Shown here in pieces: positions 15,571 through 23,110 of a stretch of 23,110 nucleotides of DNA. The notes beneath the pieces are model-generated. The model was not told where the DNA came from. It did not search any database and saw only the letters and a list, made by a program, of their open reading frames with translations. Origin of the DNA: Deltaproteobacteria bacterium (lineage in GTDB: Bacteria; Myxococcota_A; UBA9042; DTJE01); NCBI GenBank assembly GCA_013151875.1, contig JAADHL010000036.1, positions 1-23,110 on the forward strand. The letters run 5' to 3'. How positions within the stretch are numbered: position 1 is the stretch's first letter; each line of letters opens with the position of its first letter. Both the position numbers and the translations under genes were made by a program.

Positions 15571-16410
15571 TCAAATTGTCTCGGCCGTGAAGTTGGTGAT
15601 GACCCCTGAAGTGCGGTCGGTGGATACGTCCAGGGCGTACTTTCCGTTGCCGGTATGCCATCCCTTGGTGATGATCGTGTCGCCGGGATAGACCACGGCG
15701 CTGAATCGGGCGGAAAGGGCCTTCAGACGGCCCGGTTCCCCTTCCAGCGCCCCGTTCAACAGGGCGCGTGCGGCAAAGCCAAGGGTGCACAGGCCGTGCA
15801 GGATGGGCTTTTCAAAGCCCGCCATTCTGGCGAAATCCGGTGAGGCGTGCAGCGGGTTGCGGTCCCCGTTGAGGCGATATATCAGGGCCTGGCGCCCCAG
15901 GGTGGGCTGCTCTATGTGGAAATCCGGCGCCCGGTCAGCGGGTGGCTGCCTGGGCGGGGAGTCAGGACCCTTGTCGCCGCCGAATCCGCCTTCACCCTTG
16001 ATGAACATGGAGCAGACGTTTTCAAAGATCGGGTTGCCCTTCGAGTCCTCGGTGGTTGCGGTCACCACGGCCAGGGCGCCGGATCCCTTGTCGTAGATAT
16101 CGGTCACCTCCCACGATGTCATGACCGTGCCGGAGGTCGGAATAGGCGCGAACCAACGGATAGCCTGCTCCCCATGGACCAGTTTCATGAGATCGGCCTT
16201 CATCTCGACGATGGCCTCGAACAGCCCCCGTGTGGGCGGAATCACCGCGTAGGTGGGGAAGGTCGAAAAGCGTCCATCACCCTCGAAAAGAAAGCGCAGT
16301 TCCCTTTCGTCGGCGCCGATTCCCAGCGCGTAAAGAATGACGTCCCGATCCTGGATCTCGAAGGGATATGGGTCGTGCCTGACTCCGATGACGTCCAGAT
16401 TGAGCGACAT
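15571..16410 (-). CDS. MaoC-like enoyl-CoA hydratase 2 family protein (double hot-dog)
   Basis: This protein has 279 residues. The start is ATG 16410, preceded at 5 nt by GGAGG. An in-frame GTG at 16422 overlaps that Shine-Dalgarno sequence and is rejected. The N-terminal hot-dog half (VRHDPYPFEIQDRDVILYALGIGA) resembles the substrate-binding half of eukaryotic-type hydratase 2. A Gly/Pro-rich linker (about 140-163) leads to the catalytic half, whose motif YRLNGDRNPLHASPDFA holds Asp183, Asn185 and His188, followed by KPILHGLCTLG. The family hydrates trans-2-enoyl-CoA to (R)-3-hydroxyacyl-CoA in beta-oxidation, polyhydroxyalkanoate supply or bile-acid-type side-chain pathways. Acyl-CoA dehydrogenase or thiolase genes are not in view, so the substrate is open. 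It lies 22 nt after the RAM-domain gene. Confidence 0.9.
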   Translation of the reverse strand: MSLNLDVIGVRHDPYPFEIQDRDVILYALGIGADERELRFLFEGDGRFSTFPTYAVIPPTRGLFEAIVEMKADLMKLVHGEQAIRWFAPIPTSGTVMTSWEVTDIYDKGSGALAVVTATTEDSKGNPIFENVCSMFIKGEGGFGGDKGPDSPPRQPPADRAPDFHIEQPTLGRQALIYRLNGDRNPLHASPDFARMAGFEKPILHGLCTLGFAARALLNGALEGEPGRLKALSARFSAVVYPGDTIITKGWHTGNGKYALDVSTDRTSGVITNFTAETI

Positions 16411-16432
16411 GCCGTCCTCCACAGCGATAGGC

Positions 16433-16669
16433 CTACAACTCGATGACGTTGCACGTGATGGTTCGAAGCACCCCGTCGATCATCTGTATCTTCTGCAGCC
16501 CCAGACGCCCCAACTCGTTGGCGTCTTGAGCCCTGACGCGCGCGATGATGTCGAACTGCCCGGTCACCGAATCGCAGGTCTCGACCTCCGGGATTTTCTT
16601 GAGTTCGTCGAGTATGCGATGGATGCGACCGGCGGTGCCTTCAATGAGAATGTACGCGGAAGACGACAT
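16433..16669 (-). CDS. Stand-alone Lrp/AsnC ligand-binding (RAM) domain protein
   Basis: The 78-residue protein consists only of the alpha-beta sandwich that forms the effector-binding half of Lrp/AsnC regulators. It shows AYILIEGTAGRIHRILDELKKIPEVETCDSVTGQFDIIARV, then a helix, then the closing strand VLRTITCNVIEL. The DNA-binding helix-turn-helix is absent, and no remnant is seen upstream because AGGAG sits 7 nt before the ATG. RAM domains assemble as dimers to octamers and bind amino acids or other small molecules at their interfaces. A single-domain form may sense a metabolite or modulate a partner. The gene lies 13 nt after the TPR protein and before two catabolic enzymes, so a link to their substrate is plausible but unproven. 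Confidence 0.9.
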   Translation of the reverse strand: MSSSAYILIEGTAGRIHRILDELKKIPEVETCDSVTGQFDIIARVRAQDANELGRLGLQKIQMIDGVLRTITCNVIEL

Positions 16670-16682
16670 GATTTTCTCCTTT

Positions 16683-18182
16683 TCAGGACGACTTTTTTCT
16701 TAAACTGAACCGGCTTTTCAATTTTTCGATCACGGATTCGGACTTCCTGTTGAATACCATCCTGGATGGTTTGGCCCGCGCGCTAAGGATCTCCTTGAGT
16801 CGTTTGGCCTCATCGTTGCCGGGCTCCAGTTGCATGGCCTTGCGCACGTGTTCCTGAGCCTTCGAGATGTTTCCGGTCAACCGGTGGTATTGGGCCATTC
16901 CAATATGGGCATCGACCATCTTGTCGTGATCCTTGAGGACGTTTTCGAGAATGGAGCGGCCACGGTCCAGATCGTCCGGTCCGGAGGCCGTCGCGACCAG
17001 GGCCTGGGCCAGGGACACCTTGTAGATCGGGTCATCCGGGTCCTGGCGCAGCGCCTCCTCGAATCTGATCAGGGCCTCGGCCGGCTTGTTCCGCCGCATG
17101 AGGGCCTTGCCGGCGGACCATACATCCCTGGCGTCGAACATTCGGGCCAATCTGGCCTCCAGATCGGGGGAAACGGCGTCCAGTGACCGGTTGTAGGCGT
17201 TCCTTCGCTTCCGATCACACAGCACGGCGCGGGCCTTGTCGAGGCGCGCGTGTATTGTGTCCAGGTGCTCCGCGACCTCGCTTTCGGGGATGTCTTCATA
17301 GGCGCTTCTGGAATAGCGTCTGGCGGCGACGGCCCAGGCTTCGTCCACCTCCGAAGGCCGCGCGTCTATCGGGACCTGAAGCAGTTCATAGTGGTTTTTG
17401 GATTGAATGTCCTTGATTGCGTCCCTCAGTTCGCGCACGACCACGTCGTTGCCGTTCACCACGCCCCGGGGGGCGGCCCCGGACAAAGTGTCCCGGGTCA
17501 AGGCCTCGGCCACGGTCAGCCCGAAAAGGATGCGAATATTGTTGTCGTCCTTCAGGATCTCATCATTGATCTCGCGTGCGCGCCCCTGGCGCACCAGGTA
17601 CAACACCTTGGAGTCCGCGATATGGGCCTTGGCGAAGGTAAGATGGGCCTCCCCCCCACGGGCAAGGAGGAACGGCCCTCCCGCCAGAAATCGCTGGACC
17701 GTGGGACGCATTTCCTCCGGCCTGGGGTAGGCCGCAATCGCCCGCATCAGCTCAGGGGCTGGGTCTATGCCCTGGCAACCGCATTCGCGCGCGCAGGGCT
17801 CCTCGTCCGAAAGGGACCATTCGGACACCGGGACAGGCATGATCGCCGTTAGTACGCTCCTCACGTGCGACTCGGCGAACTTGCGGGCCTGTTCGGGTGT
17901 CCCGGCCGCCGCATCCAGAAAGGAAAGGCATGGCGGACCTTGTCGGTTCCTGGAAGCGGCCTCGATGCTGGCCACTGCGTCATCGGGGATGAGGCGGGCG
18001 TTGGCCAGAAATGCCCCGAATGAGAAGTGGAGCATATCGCTGAGGACATAATAGGGATGGCCGGAAAGAATGCCCAGTGAAATCCGCCCCCCTGGGAGGA
18101 CCAGGTCGAGGCGCTGATTGATACCCTTGGCCCGAACCGCCTTGAGCAAACGGTACAGGCCCCATGGCGGAATCCTGCTCAC
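16683..18182 (-). CDS. PATAN/DUF4388-like, J-like and TPR domain protein
   Basis: The start is taken as GTG 18182 (499 residues) because AGGGGG lies 5 nt upstream. The frame continues to a TTG at 18233, but that TTG forms part of the -35 box. Residues about 5-75 (LYRLLKAVRAKGINQRLDLV and GRISLGILSGHPYYV) resemble PATAN/DUF4388-like modules found in myxobacterial signalling proteins. A CARECGC cluster lies at 130-136. Residues about 262-336 (NHYELLQVPIDARPSEVDEAW to NAYNRSLD) follow the J-domain helix pattern, but the HPD motif needed to stimulate Hsp70 is missing. Residues about 353-465 carry TPR-like helix pairs, and the tail is basic. It has no membrane helix. A scaffold or signalling adaptor is likely. 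It is first in the operon. Confidence 0.85.
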   Translation of the reverse strand: MSRIPPWGLYRLLKAVRAKGINQRLDLVLPGGRISLGILSGHPYYVLSDMLHFSFGAFLANARLIPDDAVASIEAASRNRQGPPCLSFLDAAAGTPEQARKFAESHVRSVLTAIMPVPVSEWSLSDEEPCARECGCQGIDPAPELMRAIAAYPRPEEMRPTVQRFLAGGPFLLARGGEAHLTFAKAHIADSKVLYLVRQGRAREINDEILKDDNNIRILFGLTVAEALTRDTLSGAAPRGVVNGNDVVVRELRDAIKDIQSKNHYELLQVPIDARPSEVDEAWAVAARRYSRSAYEDIPESEVAEHLDTIHARLDKARAVLCDRKRRNAYNRSLDAVSPDLEARLARMFDARDVWSAGKALMRRNKPAEALIRFEEALRQDPDDPIYKVSLAQALVATASGPDDLDRGRSILENVLKDHDKMVDAHIGMAQYHRLTGNISKAQEHVRKAMQLEPGNDEAKRLKEILSARAKPSRMVFNRKSESVIEKLKSRFSLRKKSS

Positions 18183-18203
18183 TGCATCCCCCTGCGTCGG
18201 TAT

Positions 18204-18233
18204 TCTATAACATTTGACCGGGATGGTTTCCAA
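18204..18233 (-). promoter_or_regulatory. Candidate promoter of the minus-strand four-gene operon
   Basis: On the minus strand, TTGGAA (18233-18228) is followed after 18 nt by TATAGA (18209-18204), or after 17 nt by TTATAG. The transcript would begin near 18197, only about 15 nt before the GTG at 18182, leaving just enough room for the AGGGGG ribosome binding site. Confidence 0.5.
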
Positions 18234-18253
18234 GATCGCGTGCGGTCATGATG

Positions 18254-18276
18254 AAAATTGTCGTGCCGGGCGCACG
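18254..18276 (-). terminator. Weak intrinsic terminator candidate after metH
   Basis: Just past the metH stop on the minus strand, CGTGC (18276-18272) pairs with GCACG (18266-18262) around a five-base loop. ACAATTTTC follows. The stem is short and the T-run has only four bases, so termination would be partial at best. Confidence 0.3.
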
Positions 18277-18280
18277 GACT

Positions 18281-21200
18281 TCACACTGCAAAATAACCGG
18301 CCTGTTGGTGGTGCACGACGATTGCCGAAGTGCTTTGTTCGGGCACCATCTGGAAAGATTCCGTCAACGAAACCCCTATCCGATCGGCGCCCAGGAGGTC
18401 CAGCAACGCCTTCTGTCCCTCCAGGTCAGGGCAGGCAGGATAACCGAAGGAATAGCGGCAGCCTCGATAACTTCCCTTCAGGATGTCCCTTGTATCGCCG
18501 GCGTCATCGCCGTTTATGCCCAATTCCTCGCGGATTCTGGCATGGATGTGTTCCGCCAGCCCTTCCGCCAGTTCGACACCCATGCCGTGCAGATACAGGT
18601 ATTCGGTGTATTGTCCATCCTCGAACAGACTTTGGGCCGTCTGGGAGGCCTTTGGGCCCATTGTCGCGATTTGGACCGCCAGCACATCCCGGCGCCCGCT
18701 GGATATGGGAAGGAAGAAGTCGGCCAGGCATCTGCCCGGTGGCTTTGACTGGCGCGGCAAGATGAACCGGGCCCGTTCGGTCAGGCCGTCGGGATCGAAC
18801 ACAACAAGTGCATTACCGTCCGAATTGGCGGGAAAATATCCCCGGATCGCCGCCGGCCGCAGAGTGCCGTCGTTCCCATAGCGATCCAGGCGTTCCATGA
18901 ACATGGGCTCCAGTTCCTCCTTGACTCGGGCACGCCACTCATCCTCCGTTCCCTTTCCGCGCTTGAATTGCCACTGCCTGCGGAACAGGGCCAGGCGGTT
19001 GACGTAACGGGCCGCGTCTTCCAAGGAGACGCCGGAAACGACCCGGGCGCCGAAAAACGGCGGGTTTGGAATGGATTCGGCCGGTTCAAGGGGCGCCCCC
19101 TCGTTCAGTGGCGGAGCTTTACCATGGTCCCTCTTTGGATCAGGTTTTGGAGTGTCGGGTTTCGGCGCGGCATGAATCCGCGCGGGCGCAGCACCTTCCC
19201 TGTCGCCCGCCGCGAGGGCATCCATTGCATCCAGACCCGCGAATGCGTCCCGGCAGTAGGTGACCTCTCCATCGTACAGGGGCTTCAGGTCGCCGTTCAC
19301 GTACTTGCGATTCAACGCGGCGCCACCCAAGAGCACGGGAAGGGTCCTGTTCTTTCGTTGGAGCTCAATCAGGTCGTCGCGCATGACCAGGGTGGACTTT
19401 ACCAAAAGGCCGGACAGCCCGATTGCGTCGGCGTCTTCCCTTTCGGCGGCCTGCATGACGGATTCGATGGACTGGCGAGTACCCAGGTTGATTACCCGGT
19501 ATCCATTGTTGGACAAAAGGATGTCCACCAGATTCTTGCCGATGTCATGCACGTCGCCGCGGACGGTTGCGAGCACCAGGGTACCCTTGTCGCCCAGGTC
19601 AGAGCGGTCCATATGGGGTTCGAGGAGCTTTACGGACGCCTTCATCACCTCGGCCGCTTTCAGCACGAAAGGCAGTTGCATGTCGCCCCTGCCGAACAGT
19701 TCGCCTACTTCCTTCATGCCGCCCAGCAGGATTTCATTGATGATCGCCATGGGTGCGCGGCTCCGCAGCGCCTCCTCGATGTCGGCCTCCAGCCCGTTTT
19801 TGTCCCCACGGACTATACGGTGGTGCAGGCGTTCCTCGATGGTCCGATCGTCCGCCTCGGGTGGAACCCGGTCGTGCTTGAAAGCCGCGCCGTCATCCAG
19901 GGCGCTCATGAAGCGTTCCAGCGGATCTTTTCCCGATGAATCCTTTCCCGATCCCTCACGTCCTTCATCCACGCGGTTGAAAACGAGGTCCTCGGCCAGG
20001 TCTCGTAGTTCGTCCGGGATCTCGGCCAGGGGAAGCACTTTGCCCGCGTTCAGGATTGCCGCGTCCAGCCCCGCCTCGACGGCGTGGTGGAGGAAGACGG
20101 AGTTCAGGACCCGTCGAAGCCTTGGGGCCAGCCCGAAAGAGACGTTGCTGACCCCCAGGCTGGTGTACACGCCGGGGATTTCGGCCTTGATGAGCCGGAT
20201 TCCCTCAAGGGTCTGGACCGCGGAGTCCTTCAGGGTTTCGTCCCCGGAGCCGAGCGTAAAGGTGAGGGCGTCCACCAACAGGTCGGAGCGCGCGAACCCG
20301 AAGCCTTTTTCCAGCTTTTCCACGATGCGCGCCGCGCAGGCCGCCTTGCGCCGGGCGGTCATGCACATCCCCTCCTCGTCGATGCACAGGACCACAAGGG
20401 CGCCTCCGTGCCTCCGGGTCACCGCGGCCACACGTTCCAGGCGGGCCCCGCCGTCCTCCAGATTCACGGAATTGATGACGGCCCTGCCTGGCCAGGCCTG
20501 GAGAGCGGCCTCGATGGCCTCTGGTTCGGTGGAATCGTAGACCAGGGGAATGTCCACGCCCTGGCGCAGCTTCGGGATGAACGCCCTTGCGTCCGCAGTT
20601 TCATCGCGACCCGTCATGGCCAGGCACACGTCCAGCAAATGCGCGCCTTCCTCCGCCTGGTTTACCGCCACCCCAAGCATGCCGTCGAGGTCACCGGCCT
20701 CCAACAGGCCGCGAAACGCCTTGCTGCCGTTGGCGTTCGTGCGCTCGCCGATGATGAGGGGCCTGGGATCCTGGTCCAGAGTCACCGCTGAAAACAGGGA
20801 GGCGGCGGCCGGCGCTGTCAGGGGGGTTCTTTTTCCGGGTTCGATACCCTTCAGGGCCCGGGCCAGGGCGGCAATGTGTTCGGGCTGCGTCCCACAGCAT
20901 CCGCCCGCGAAGCTCACACCGAAATCCCTGACAAACTCGACCATGTATCCAGCGAACTCATCCGGGCCGAGGTTGTAGACCAGTTTGCCGTCTCTGGCTT
21001 CAGGCAGACCGGCGTTCGGCAGCACGCTGATTGGGAAGGGCGACGTGCGCGACAGTTCACGCACCAGCGGATGCATGGAGTCCGGTCCGGTGGCGCAGTT
21101 CATCCCAAGGACGTCGATGCCGGGGACCGATGCCAGGGAAACAATGGCGGCCGCGGGCTCCGTGCCCAGCAGCAGGGCGCCTGTGGGCTCGAAGGTAAGC

Positions 21201-21766
21201 TGGCAGAACACGGGCACATGGCGCCCGGCCTTTTCCTGGGCTTCCGCCGCAGCGATCACGGCGGCGCGCGCCTGAAGCGGGTCCTGACAGGTTTCAATCT
21301 GAATGAGGTCCACGCCGCCTTGCAGCAGGCCGGCGATCTGATCCTTGAAGGCGGAGTGCAGTTCGGCAAAGCTGATCTGACCCAAAGAAGGCAGCTTTGT
21401 TCCCGGCCCGACTGACCCCGACACGAATCTGGGTCGATCCGGGGTGGAAAACTCATCCGCCGCCTCTCGCGCCAGGCGCGCGGCTTCCAGGTTCAGTTCG
21501 GCCGTACGGTCCTGAACGCCGTATTCGGACAGGACGACCGCGTTGGCCCCGAAAGAATCCGTCTCGACGACGTCGCTTCCAGCGGCCAGGAAGGACCGGT
21601 GGATGTCCAGGATGATGTCGGGTCGTGTGAGGACCAGGATCTCATTGAGCCCCTCGTTGCCCTCGAAGTCGGCCTGGGAAGGCTCGCGCCGCTGGATCTC
21701 GGTGCCCATGGCGCCGTCGAACAGGACCGCCCTTTGGCGCGCGATATCGAACAATGGATGGTCCAC
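18281..21766 (-). CDS. metH: Cobalamin-dependent methionine synthase
   Basis: The 1161-residue protein transfers a methyl group from methyltetrahydrofolate through cobalamin to homocysteine. Domains in order: homocysteine/zinc barrel (1-315) with zinc ligands C224, C290 and C291 (MNCATGP and GGCCGT); pterin barrel (about 335-600) beginning IIGERTNANGS; helical cap (about 640-720); B12 domain with DVHDIGKN, whose His740 is the lower axial cobalt ligand; and a reactivation domain (about 905-1161) with YRGCRYSFGYPACPDL and the SLTESFQMVPEQSTSA stretch that binds S-adenosylmethionine. The Pro/Lys-rich linker at 862-905 is longer than usual. The start is GTG 21766 with GAGGG 6 nt upstream. The leader is only about 20 nt, so no cobalamin or SAM riboswitch fits between promoter and gene. 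All domains are intact and identity is certain. Confidence 0.97.
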   Translation of the reverse strand: MDHPLFDIARQRAVLFDGAMGTEIQRREPSQADFEGNEGLNEILVLTRPDIILDIHRSFLAAGSDVVETDSFGANAVVLSEYGVQDRTAELNLEAARLAREAADEFSTPDRPRFVSGSVGPGTKLPSLGQISFAELHSAFKDQIAGLLQGGVDLIQIETCQDPLQARAAVIAAAEAQEKAGRHVPVFCQLTFEPTGALLLGTEPAAAIVSLASVPGIDVLGMNCATGPDSMHPLVRELSRTSPFPISVLPNAGLPEARDGKLVYNLGPDEFAGYMVEFVRDFGVSFAGGCCGTQPEHIAALARALKGIEPGKRTPLTAPAAASLFSAVTLDQDPRPLIIGERTNANGSKAFRGLLEAGDLDGMLGVAVNQAEEGAHLLDVCLAMTGRDETADARAFIPKLRQGVDIPLVYDSTEPEAIEAALQAWPGRAVINSVNLEDGGARLERVAAVTRRHGGALVVLCIDEEGMCMTARRKAACAARIVEKLEKGFGFARSDLLVDALTFTLGSGDETLKDSAVQTLEGIRLIKAEIPGVYTSLGVSNVSFGLAPRLRRVLNSVFLHHAVEAGLDAAILNAGKVLPLAEIPDELRDLAEDLVFNRVDEGREGSGKDSSGKDPLERFMSALDDGAAFKHDRVPPEADDRTIEERLHHRIVRGDKNGLEADIEEALRSRAPMAIINEILLGGMKEVGELFGRGDMQLPFVLKAAEVMKASVKLLEPHMDRSDLGDKGTLVLATVRGDVHDIGKNLVDILLSNNGYRVINLGTRQSIESVMQAAEREDADAIGLSGLLVKSTLVMRDDLIELQRKNRTLPVLLGGAALNRKYVNGDLKPLYDGEVTYCRDAFAGLDAMDALAAGDREGAAPARIHAAPKPDTPKPDPKRDHGKAPPLNEGAPLEPAESIPNPPFFGARVVSGVSLEDAARYVNRLALFRRQWQFKRGKGTEDEWRARVKEELEPMFMERLDRYGNDGTLRPAAIRGYFPANSDGNALVVFDPDGLTERARFILPRQSKPPGRCLADFFLPISSGRRDVLAVQIATMGPKASQTAQSLFEDGQYTEYLYLHGMGVELAEGLAEHIHARIREELGINGDDAGDTRDILKGSYRGCRYSFGYPACPDLEGQKALLDLLGADRIGVSLTESFQMVPEQSTSAIVVHHQQAGYFAV

Positions 21767-21792
21767 TGCGATCCCTCGATTCGACAGGCTTT

Positions 21793-21821
21793 CTGATACC
21801 CGTATCCAGACATATTATCAA
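21793..21821 (-). promoter_or_regulatory. Candidate metH promoter
   Basis: On the minus strand, TTGATA (21821-21816) and TATCAG (21798-21793) are 17 nt apart. The transcript would start near 21786, leaving a leader of about 20 nt before the GTG. Confidence 0.45.
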
Positions 21822-21838
21822 CTATATGGTCGGAAACC

Positions 21839-21868
21839 TTGATCATCATTGCTTCATGGTCGTATCTT
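21839..21868 (+). promoter_or_regulatory. Candidate promoter for the YqgE-like gene
   Basis: TTGATC (21839-21844) and TATCTT (21863-21868) are 18 nt apart on the plus strand, divergent from the metH promoter. A short direct repeat (GTTGAAAGA and GTTGAAAAGA) lies between it and the start codon. Both elements are imperfect, so this is tentative. Confidence 0.35.
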
Positions 21869-21912
21869 CAGGATAGGCCGAGGTTGAAAGACCCCGTTGA
21901 AAAGAGCTGACT

Positions 21913-22476
21913 ATGTTCGACAGTGTCGCACCCTGTTTCTTGTTGGCGACCCCAACGCTCCTGGATCCCAATTTCCTGCGGACCGCCGTGTTGCTGTTCC
22001 ATCATTCCGAGGAAGGCGCCATGGGTCTGGTCATCAACCGGCCGTCGGATCAACCGCTCGGCCAGGTTCTGGAAACCATGGATATCGATGTCGGCGGCAA
22101 GGGCCACGTTCTGCTTGAGCAGTCGATCCTGATCGGAGGTCCCGTCCGGACCAACGCGGGCTGGATGATATTCGAGGGGGACGACCCCACCGGGCAATCC
22201 ATTCCGATAGAGGATGGGCTGAACGTGACAGGATCAATGGAGGTCTTCAAACGCCTATTGAGCGGTTCCGACAAGACCAGAGCCGAGTTCCTGGTGGGTT
22301 ACGCCGGTTGGGGCGCCGGTCAACTGGAGGCCGAGATGGAGGAGGGCGCCTGGATGCCGGCCCCTCTGGACCGGCGCACCCTGTTCGAGACCCCCTACCA
22401 GGACCGCTGGCGGCGCTCTTTCCTTTCAATCGGCGTGGACCCATCCATGTGGTCGTTTGTTCAGGGCGAGGGGTGA
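21913..22476 (+). CDS. YqgE/AlgH family protein (UPF0301)
   Basis: The 187-residue product has the normal length. It shows the family landmarks in order: PCFLLATPTLLDPNFLRTAVLLFHHSEEGAMGLVINRPS near the N-terminus, the ILIGGPV motif, and VGYAGWGAGQLEAEMEEGAWMPAP towards the end. The biochemical role of this family is not established. AlgH was named from alginate regulation in Pseudomonas, and structures show a compact single domain. The family's common partner ruvX/yqgF is not adjacent here. The ATG at 21913 has only a weak GAG in front. The stop is four bases from the stop of the convergent reductase-like gene. Confidence 0.93.
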   Translation: MFDSVAPCFLLATPTLLDPNFLRTAVLLFHHSEEGAMGLVINRPSDQPLGQVLETMDIDVGGKGHVLLEQSILIGGPVRTNAGWMIFEGDDPTGQSIPIEDGLNVTGSMEVFKRLLSGSDKTRAEFLVGYAGWGAGQLEAEMEEGAWMPAPLDRRTLFETPYQDRWRRSFLSIGVDPSMWSFVQGEG

Positions 22477-22480
22477 TTCG

Positions 22481-23110
22481 TCACCAGAGGAAGGGTATCA
22501 GGGCCTTGCGTTCCTTTGGGTAGTCAGCGAACTTCTTCAGATACCAGCGGTGGGTCGCCCTGGCCCTGGGAGCCAGGTTCGCGAACGTCCAGGCAGCGAA
22601 CACCGTGGTGGGCAGGGACCAGGTCAGAACGGCCCAGCCGATCCATTCGATCAACTCACCCAGGTAGTTCGCGCACGAAACGTACCTGAACATGCCGCCG
22701 CGTGGGATCCTGAAATCGGTCTCGCCGGGACCGCGAAGACCTCGCAGCACGTGGTCCGAATGAAGATTGATGATGTATCCAATCGCGAAGATGACGATAC
22801 CGGCGATGAAACGAGGATCGTAAAGCCATGCGATGGGGTAGGGTTCGGAGAGGCTGAAAAGCCAACGGCCGTTGATGTAGGTGTTGAAAAGGTTGAATGC
22901 AAGTCCGAACAGGATGATGAGCAAGGGCATTGGGTGTTTTCCGGGTTTCATCAGGAACGGATACACGAATGCCCGCTGGCAGTAGTGGGCCTGCCAGATT
23001 GCCAGGAAAGTGATCGAAACCGCGTCGAACCGGCCCCCGACCACGAACCATGCCGCCATGCCCAGGGGCGCGGCGGATTCCATCAGGACCCAGGCCCAGC
23101 GGTTTGGAAG
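22481..23110 (-). CDS. DUF1295/steroid 5-alpha-reductase-like membrane protein (5' part outside window)
   Basis: The frame is open to the window edge on the minus strand. Codons upstream of the ATG at 23083 (LPNRWAWVL) match the family consensus, so the true start lies beyond 23110 and about 210 residues are visible. Several membrane helices are followed by the cofactor-binding C-terminal region: HSDHVLRGLRGPGETDFRIPRGGMFRYVSCANYLGELIEWIGWA, then HRWYLKKFADYPKERKALIPFLW. This is the 3-oxo-5-alpha-steroid 4-dehydrogenase C-terminal family, which includes NADPH-dependent steroid and polyprenol reductases. Bacterial members (DUF1295) mostly have unknown substrates. The visible motifs fit a functional enzyme. 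The call is firm at family level only. Confidence 0.88.
   Translation of the reverse strand, partial: LPNRWAWVLMESAAPLGMAAWFVVGGRFDAVSITFLAIWQAHYCQRAFVYPFLMKPGKHPMPLLIILFGLAFNLFNTYINGRWLFSLSEPYPIAWLYDPRFIAGIVIFAIGYIINLHSDHVLRGLRGPGETDFRIPRGGMFRYVSCANYLGELIEWIGWAVLTWSLPTTVFAAWTFANLAPRARATHRWYLKKFADYPKERKALIPFLW

Noticed and set aside
18183..18233. Longer N-terminus of the PATAN/J-like/TPR protein from TTG 18233
   Set aside because: That TTG coincides with the -35 box of a good promoter, whose transcript would start downstream of it. GTG 18182 has a strong AGGGGG ribosome binding site.
18968..20540. Long plus-strand frames opposite metH (323 and 426 codons)
   Set aside because: metH is complete and conserved on the minus strand here. 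The opposite frames are Arg/Ser-rich and without motifs.
21767..21912. Cobalamin or SAM riboswitch upstream of metH
   Set aside because: The whole gap is 146 nt and also serves a divergent gene. The candidate metH leader is about 20 nt, far too short for either aptamer, and no B12-box-like motif was seen.
1..23110. CRISPR array, tRNA/rRNA genes, insertion sequences or phage genes
   Set aside because: I saw no regular 25-40 nt spaced repeats, tRNA-like cloverleaf, transposase, integrase or phage structural motifs on either strand.

Overview
This window looks like a chromosomal segment of an uncultured, GC-rich bacterium of the broad deltaproteobacterial grade (Myxococcota, Desulfobacterota or a relative). 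The evidence is the NusA S1/KH region, which reads like deltaproteobacterial and myxobacterial NusA, the order nusA-ylxR-infB-ylxP-rbfA-truB, and a protein that joins a PATAN/DUF4388-like segment, a J-like segment and TPRs. This placement comes from remembered family patterns, not from a search. I see no tRNA, rRNA, CRISPR array, insertion sequence or phage gene.

Layout. Positions 1-603 hold the C-terminal half of an AmpG-like MFS permease, whose stop codon runs into a five-copy short tandem repeat. Positions 811-1737 hold a thioredoxin, a 32-residue basic mini-protein and a HIT-family protein. Positions 1976-7748 hold the transcription/translation block: nusA (broken by a one-base frameshift), ylxR, infB, ylxP, rbfA and truB. 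These genes serve antitermination, initiation, 30S maturation and tRNA modification. The neighbours rimP, rpsO and pnp, often linked to this block, are absent here. A YycJ-like metallo-beta-lactamase-fold nuclease overlaps truB, and a Maf-type nucleotide pyrophosphatase follows.

Positions 9354-14191 form a tight plus-strand cluster of two large polytopic GT-C-like proteins, an orphan P-loop protein and a small membrane-anchored protein. It probably serves cell-surface glycan or lipid-linked sugar chemistry, but no substrate can be named. The second GT-C gene also carries a one-base frameshift, and correcting it restores an ATGA overlap with the next gene. Positions 14193-18182 form a minus-strand operon with a visible promoter: PATAN/J-like/TPR protein, stand-alone Lrp-type RAM domain, hydratase-2 (MaoC) protein and dihydropyrimidinase/hydantoinase-like amidohydrolase. 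Upstream of it on the same strand is cobalamin-dependent methionine synthase metH. Divergent from metH is a YqgE/AlgH protein, which converges on the C-terminal part of a DUF1295/steroid 5-alpha-reductase-like membrane enzyme cut by the window end.

No wholly new defence or mobile system is evident. The items most worth a second look are the two one-base frameshifts, a roughly 28-residue insertion in NusA, the mixed RAM/J-TPR/MaoC/hydantoinase operon, the GT-C/P-loop cluster, the unlisted 32-residue gene with a 5' hairpin, and the tandem repeat of overlapping mini-ORFs.
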